Assembly: GCA_019096195.1 (NCBI GenBank)
Contig: JAGTXK010000055.1
Span: 1,798,001 to 1,862,000 of the forward strand
Length of the DNA stretch: 64,000 bases
Reading direction: 5' to 3'
From: Boletus sp. NGJ
Lineage: Eukaryota; Basidiomycota; Agaricomycetes; Boletales; Boletaceae
Shown here in pieces: positions 61,659-64,000 of the stretch. The first letter of the stretch is position 1. Each line of letters starts with the position of its first letter. Made by a program: the position numbers and the translations under genes. Below the pieces are notes generated by a model that saw only the letters and a program-made list of their open reading frames with translations, was not told where the DNA came from and made no database searches.

Positions 61659-63587
61659 CTAGTCTGCTTTGATCCGCTCTCGCGCGACCAATTGCTTCCC
61701 TTCCGTCACCCACCACAACCCAACACACACAATGCCCAATCCACCTCCCAACGCGACATGGGTAAGTACTCGCGTGGAGAACAACGCTCTGCGGCCCAAC
61801 TGTTGCACTTCCTCTGCAAGGTGCTGTCTCGCTTCGTTACGGGAGATAGCCAAAACCGATAGCACGACCATGCCGGAGAACTTCCACCCAGGAACCACGC
61901 TTGCAAAGCTAAATTGGTGGTATTTCATCCTCTTGCCAAAGTATACCACAATGAAAGTTGCCGTATACCATATGCGGGCAGTGAGATTCACGATATTGGC
62001 GTACACGAGCGAAGTGTCACCAAATCCAAGGTTGTATAACGCAGTTGCAGACAGGATATAGATTATTGAGAAGGCAAGCATCCATCTGCGCAACGTGAGA
62101 ACCATACGGACCACTAAAGACAAAGAACTTACCGACTCTGTGTGCGCATGTCTTGTGGGGTAGCAACGCTGGAATAAAACGCTTCTAGCCCTCCATTGAG
62201 AGCAAGAACCGGTATATACCATATCCATGCAGACAACACGCTAGGCGCGCTCGTGGATGTATACTGTGCAGGAAGTAAAAGTTGCAAGGCAATCGGTAGG
62301 TATGGAGGACCGAAGGCTACAACGAGCATGGAGAAGGCAATTTGAACCGAAAGCAAGGAGGCAACCGCACCGGATGCTTGATCGAGCGCTGCCAAGTTAT
62401 CTGAGGTTTCAGCCGTAGCTGTAGTTGAACCCTTCTCTGAGGTGGTACCTGACAAAACCCTGGAGAAGTAGACCCGACACATCTCCTCAATCGGCTGAAA
62501 AACTATGCGTGCGATCAAAGACCCTAGAACCACGATATGAAACCAACATCATGTTTCCAGTACTCGGAGACATACCATAATTAACAGCAATCGCATAACC
62601 TCCTTGATTTTGCAGAGGGCTCCAATACGAGACAAGGAATTTGTCACCCTCAGTGAGGAAGTGTTTTACAATCGACTGTGATGTCATTGACAACGAGAGG
62701 TGCAGTGCATCAGGGTCAAAGAACTCGACGACTGAGTGACTCCACAGACTCTGCCTATTCAACCTGTTTCCAGTGTCAGAGGTAAAATAACAGCTATAAG
62801 AGTATGGGACACACTTGAAAGTTCGCTGCTGCTTAGGCAGACTGGTTGGCCAAAGGCTTAGTTCGGGAAATTGCGACTTATACACCCAAAAAACGGTTGC
62901 ACTGTACGCTAACTGGCCGAGGGCAAATGCCATCAAAGCCAGCTCGCTTGGGTGTCGAGAATTGCTGTCGTAAAGCAATATTAAGTAGGTTGTGATTGTT
63001 TTGATGATTATTCCGAGTCCTTCAGCTCTCACTCGTACATCTGTGCGCACTTCACCCATGGCACTGTCGGAGTTAGGTAGATTCATACCATTATGCAAAA
63101 ATATATCTCACCGGTTGTGCATTGGTTCGCTCAGCAACTCAGCAACGGCAGCAGTAGCATAACTGAATAACGCAAGGTAAAAGTGAGGCTGATTTCCAGT
63201 AGCTTCGCTGGCAAAATATGCATAAAGCGTGATGGCAACGAGTGTGGTCGGTAGGCCGAAGAAGAAAGGCAATGCTGCCAGATTAGCACACTGTGCTACC
63301 GATATGGCTGTATAAGATTTGTCCACATTCGTTGGCTGCGGCCAAATGCGAAGGAGGGTATTCCTGACTCCTTCTCGGCTCAGAAACAGGATAGTGCTCA
63401 TGAGGAGCTCGAACTGGACAGCTACCGTGCCATAAGCTTGTGGAGAGGCGAGGCGGACAAGGCCTTGGTTGAGGACGAACGTAACGAGTCGAGATACCAG
63501 TTGCAGGCCAATCAAAGACCTCGCTGAACCGAGTGACCGTGTCAAAAGTCGAGTATCACTGTGGCTAGCTGGTAATTCGGAAGACAT
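61659..63587 (-). CDS. RFT1: RFT1 family ER membrane protein
   Basis: Rft1 is a polytopic ER protein needed for N-glycosylation, long linked to Man5GlcNAc2-PP-dolichol translocation, although its direct flippase role is disputed. It starts MSSELPASHSDTRLLTRSLG, then SLIGLQLVSRLVTFVLNQGL and LSREGVRNTLLRIWP, the family signature. The rest is a chain of hydrophobic helices: SELLAEPMxNR-like AELLSEPMHNR, EVRTDVRVRAEGLG, SIVKHFLTEGDKFLVSYWSP, QGGYAIAVNYGSLIARIVFQ, PIEEMCRVYFSRVL, and a C-terminal set ending GIVCVGLWWVTEGKQ and RERIKAD. Introns lie at about 63057-63107, 62764-62814, 62520-62575 and 62082-62133. The gene stop is 100 bp from the LAA1 start, in the same direction. Confidence 0.93.
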
Positions 63588-64000
63588 TTGACTTTACAGC
63601 GTCCTATGTATGAGGACTTGCAATCCTCATGAGGAACAGGTGCGTGGATATTGTAAAGTTTTATGTAATGCGGCGTCCTACTGCAGGCTACAGCACTCGA
63701 GTTGTATGGTCATGTTAGGGTGACCGCCATTTCCCTAGTAAATTCTGGGATGTTGCACGACGTTGGACTCTTCAGTAGAGCCATAGTGATAGGCTACGGC
63801 TCGTCTCAGGCTCGTCTGCGATTTCGTCCGCGGAGAACCCTACAACACACGGTGTAGATCGCTCGGGCGGACCATTTCAGAAGATAGATCTGCAATTCGC
63901 CCAACCTGGGACTACCTTCTCACTCAACATCAACTTCCCAGCGCAGTTTCATCGATTCCTCGATCCCCTAATACCCACGTCTCAGTTTCTTGTGGCTGGA
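63588..64000 (+). other. Right edge: RFT1 promoter and possible start of a plus-strand gene
   Basis: The first part must be the RFT1 promoter. From about 63810 to the window end one plus-strand frame stays open and reads like protein (FQKIDLQFAQPGTTFSLNIN, FPAQFHRFLDPLIPTSQF). No ATG precedes it in frame, so it would be a later exon of a gene starting upstream, perhaps at the ATG near 63751. The evidence is weak. Confidence 0.3.

Overview
The window is nuclear DNA of a filamentous basidiomycete, probably an Agaricomycete. The evidence is dense protein-coding genes on both strands, many introns per gene (mostly about 46-75 nt, GT-AG with short pyrimidine tracts), very short exons, and a fungal gene set: a single-chain NADH glutamate synthase, Cdc50, a Hook adaptor, a membrane-anchored GH5 glucanase and an A1 protease with a C-terminal membrane anchor. 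I see no transposon, rRNA gene, CRISPR array or prophage, and I found no tRNA by eye. Gene models below were built by eye from reading frame, splice signals and remembered family conservation. Where exon lengths are given they sum to a multiple of three.

Layout. 1-5494 (+): 3' three-quarters of GLT1. 5922-6889 (-): cohesin acetyltransferase ECO1. 7137-9909 (+): GH5 exo-beta-1,3-glucanase. 10165-10603 (-): 97-residue single-pass membrane protein. 10931-12062 (-): unknown Ser-rich protein. 12422-13977 (+): OMA1 protease. 14233-16200 (+): sugar transporter. 16363-19570 (+): Hook. 19959-21202 (+): RNA 3'-phosphate cyclase. 21395-22919 (-): CDC50. 23040-25105 (+): MCM-binding protein. 25382-27092 (+): aspartic protease. 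27234-27830 (-): small zinc-ribbon protein. 28140-28694 (-): orphan. 29322-30326 (+): penta-EF-hand protein. 31292-34197 (-): phosphoglucomutase family. 34464-36087 (-): BAHD-like acyltransferase. 36480-38326 (-): RPT1. 38486-40865 (+): VMA1. 41195-42923 (+): fasciclin protein. About 43690-44140: degenerate CEF1/CDC5 relic. 44204-45195 (+): PRP38. 45213-46173 (-): mitochondrial ribosomal protein uL15. 46480-48401 (+): tRNA isopentenyltransferase. 48965-52437 (+): double-PHD Rco1-like protein. 52540-53994 (+): PDK-type mitochondrial kinase. 54617-61559 (-): HEATR5/Laa1 HEAT-repeat protein with an apparent one-base frameshift near its C-terminus. 61659-63587 (-): RFT1.

Most genes are conserved housekeeping genes and do not form a pathway cluster. 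The notable local features are head-to-head pairs with short shared promoters (CDC50/MCMBP, 120 bp; RPT1/VMA1, 159 bp), a tail-to-tail pair with 17 bp between stop codons (PRP38/uL15m), and a piece of one spliceosome gene (CEF1) lying directly upstream of another (PRP38).

I found no convincing new multi-gene system. The observations most worth following are micro-exons of 13-18 nt that carry catalytic or core residues (OMA1, phosphoglucomutase, zinc-ribbon gene), introns whose retention would not break the frame (GLT1, RTCA), a probable GC-AG intron, the CEF1 relic, and two short multi-exon genes that simple ORF scans miss.
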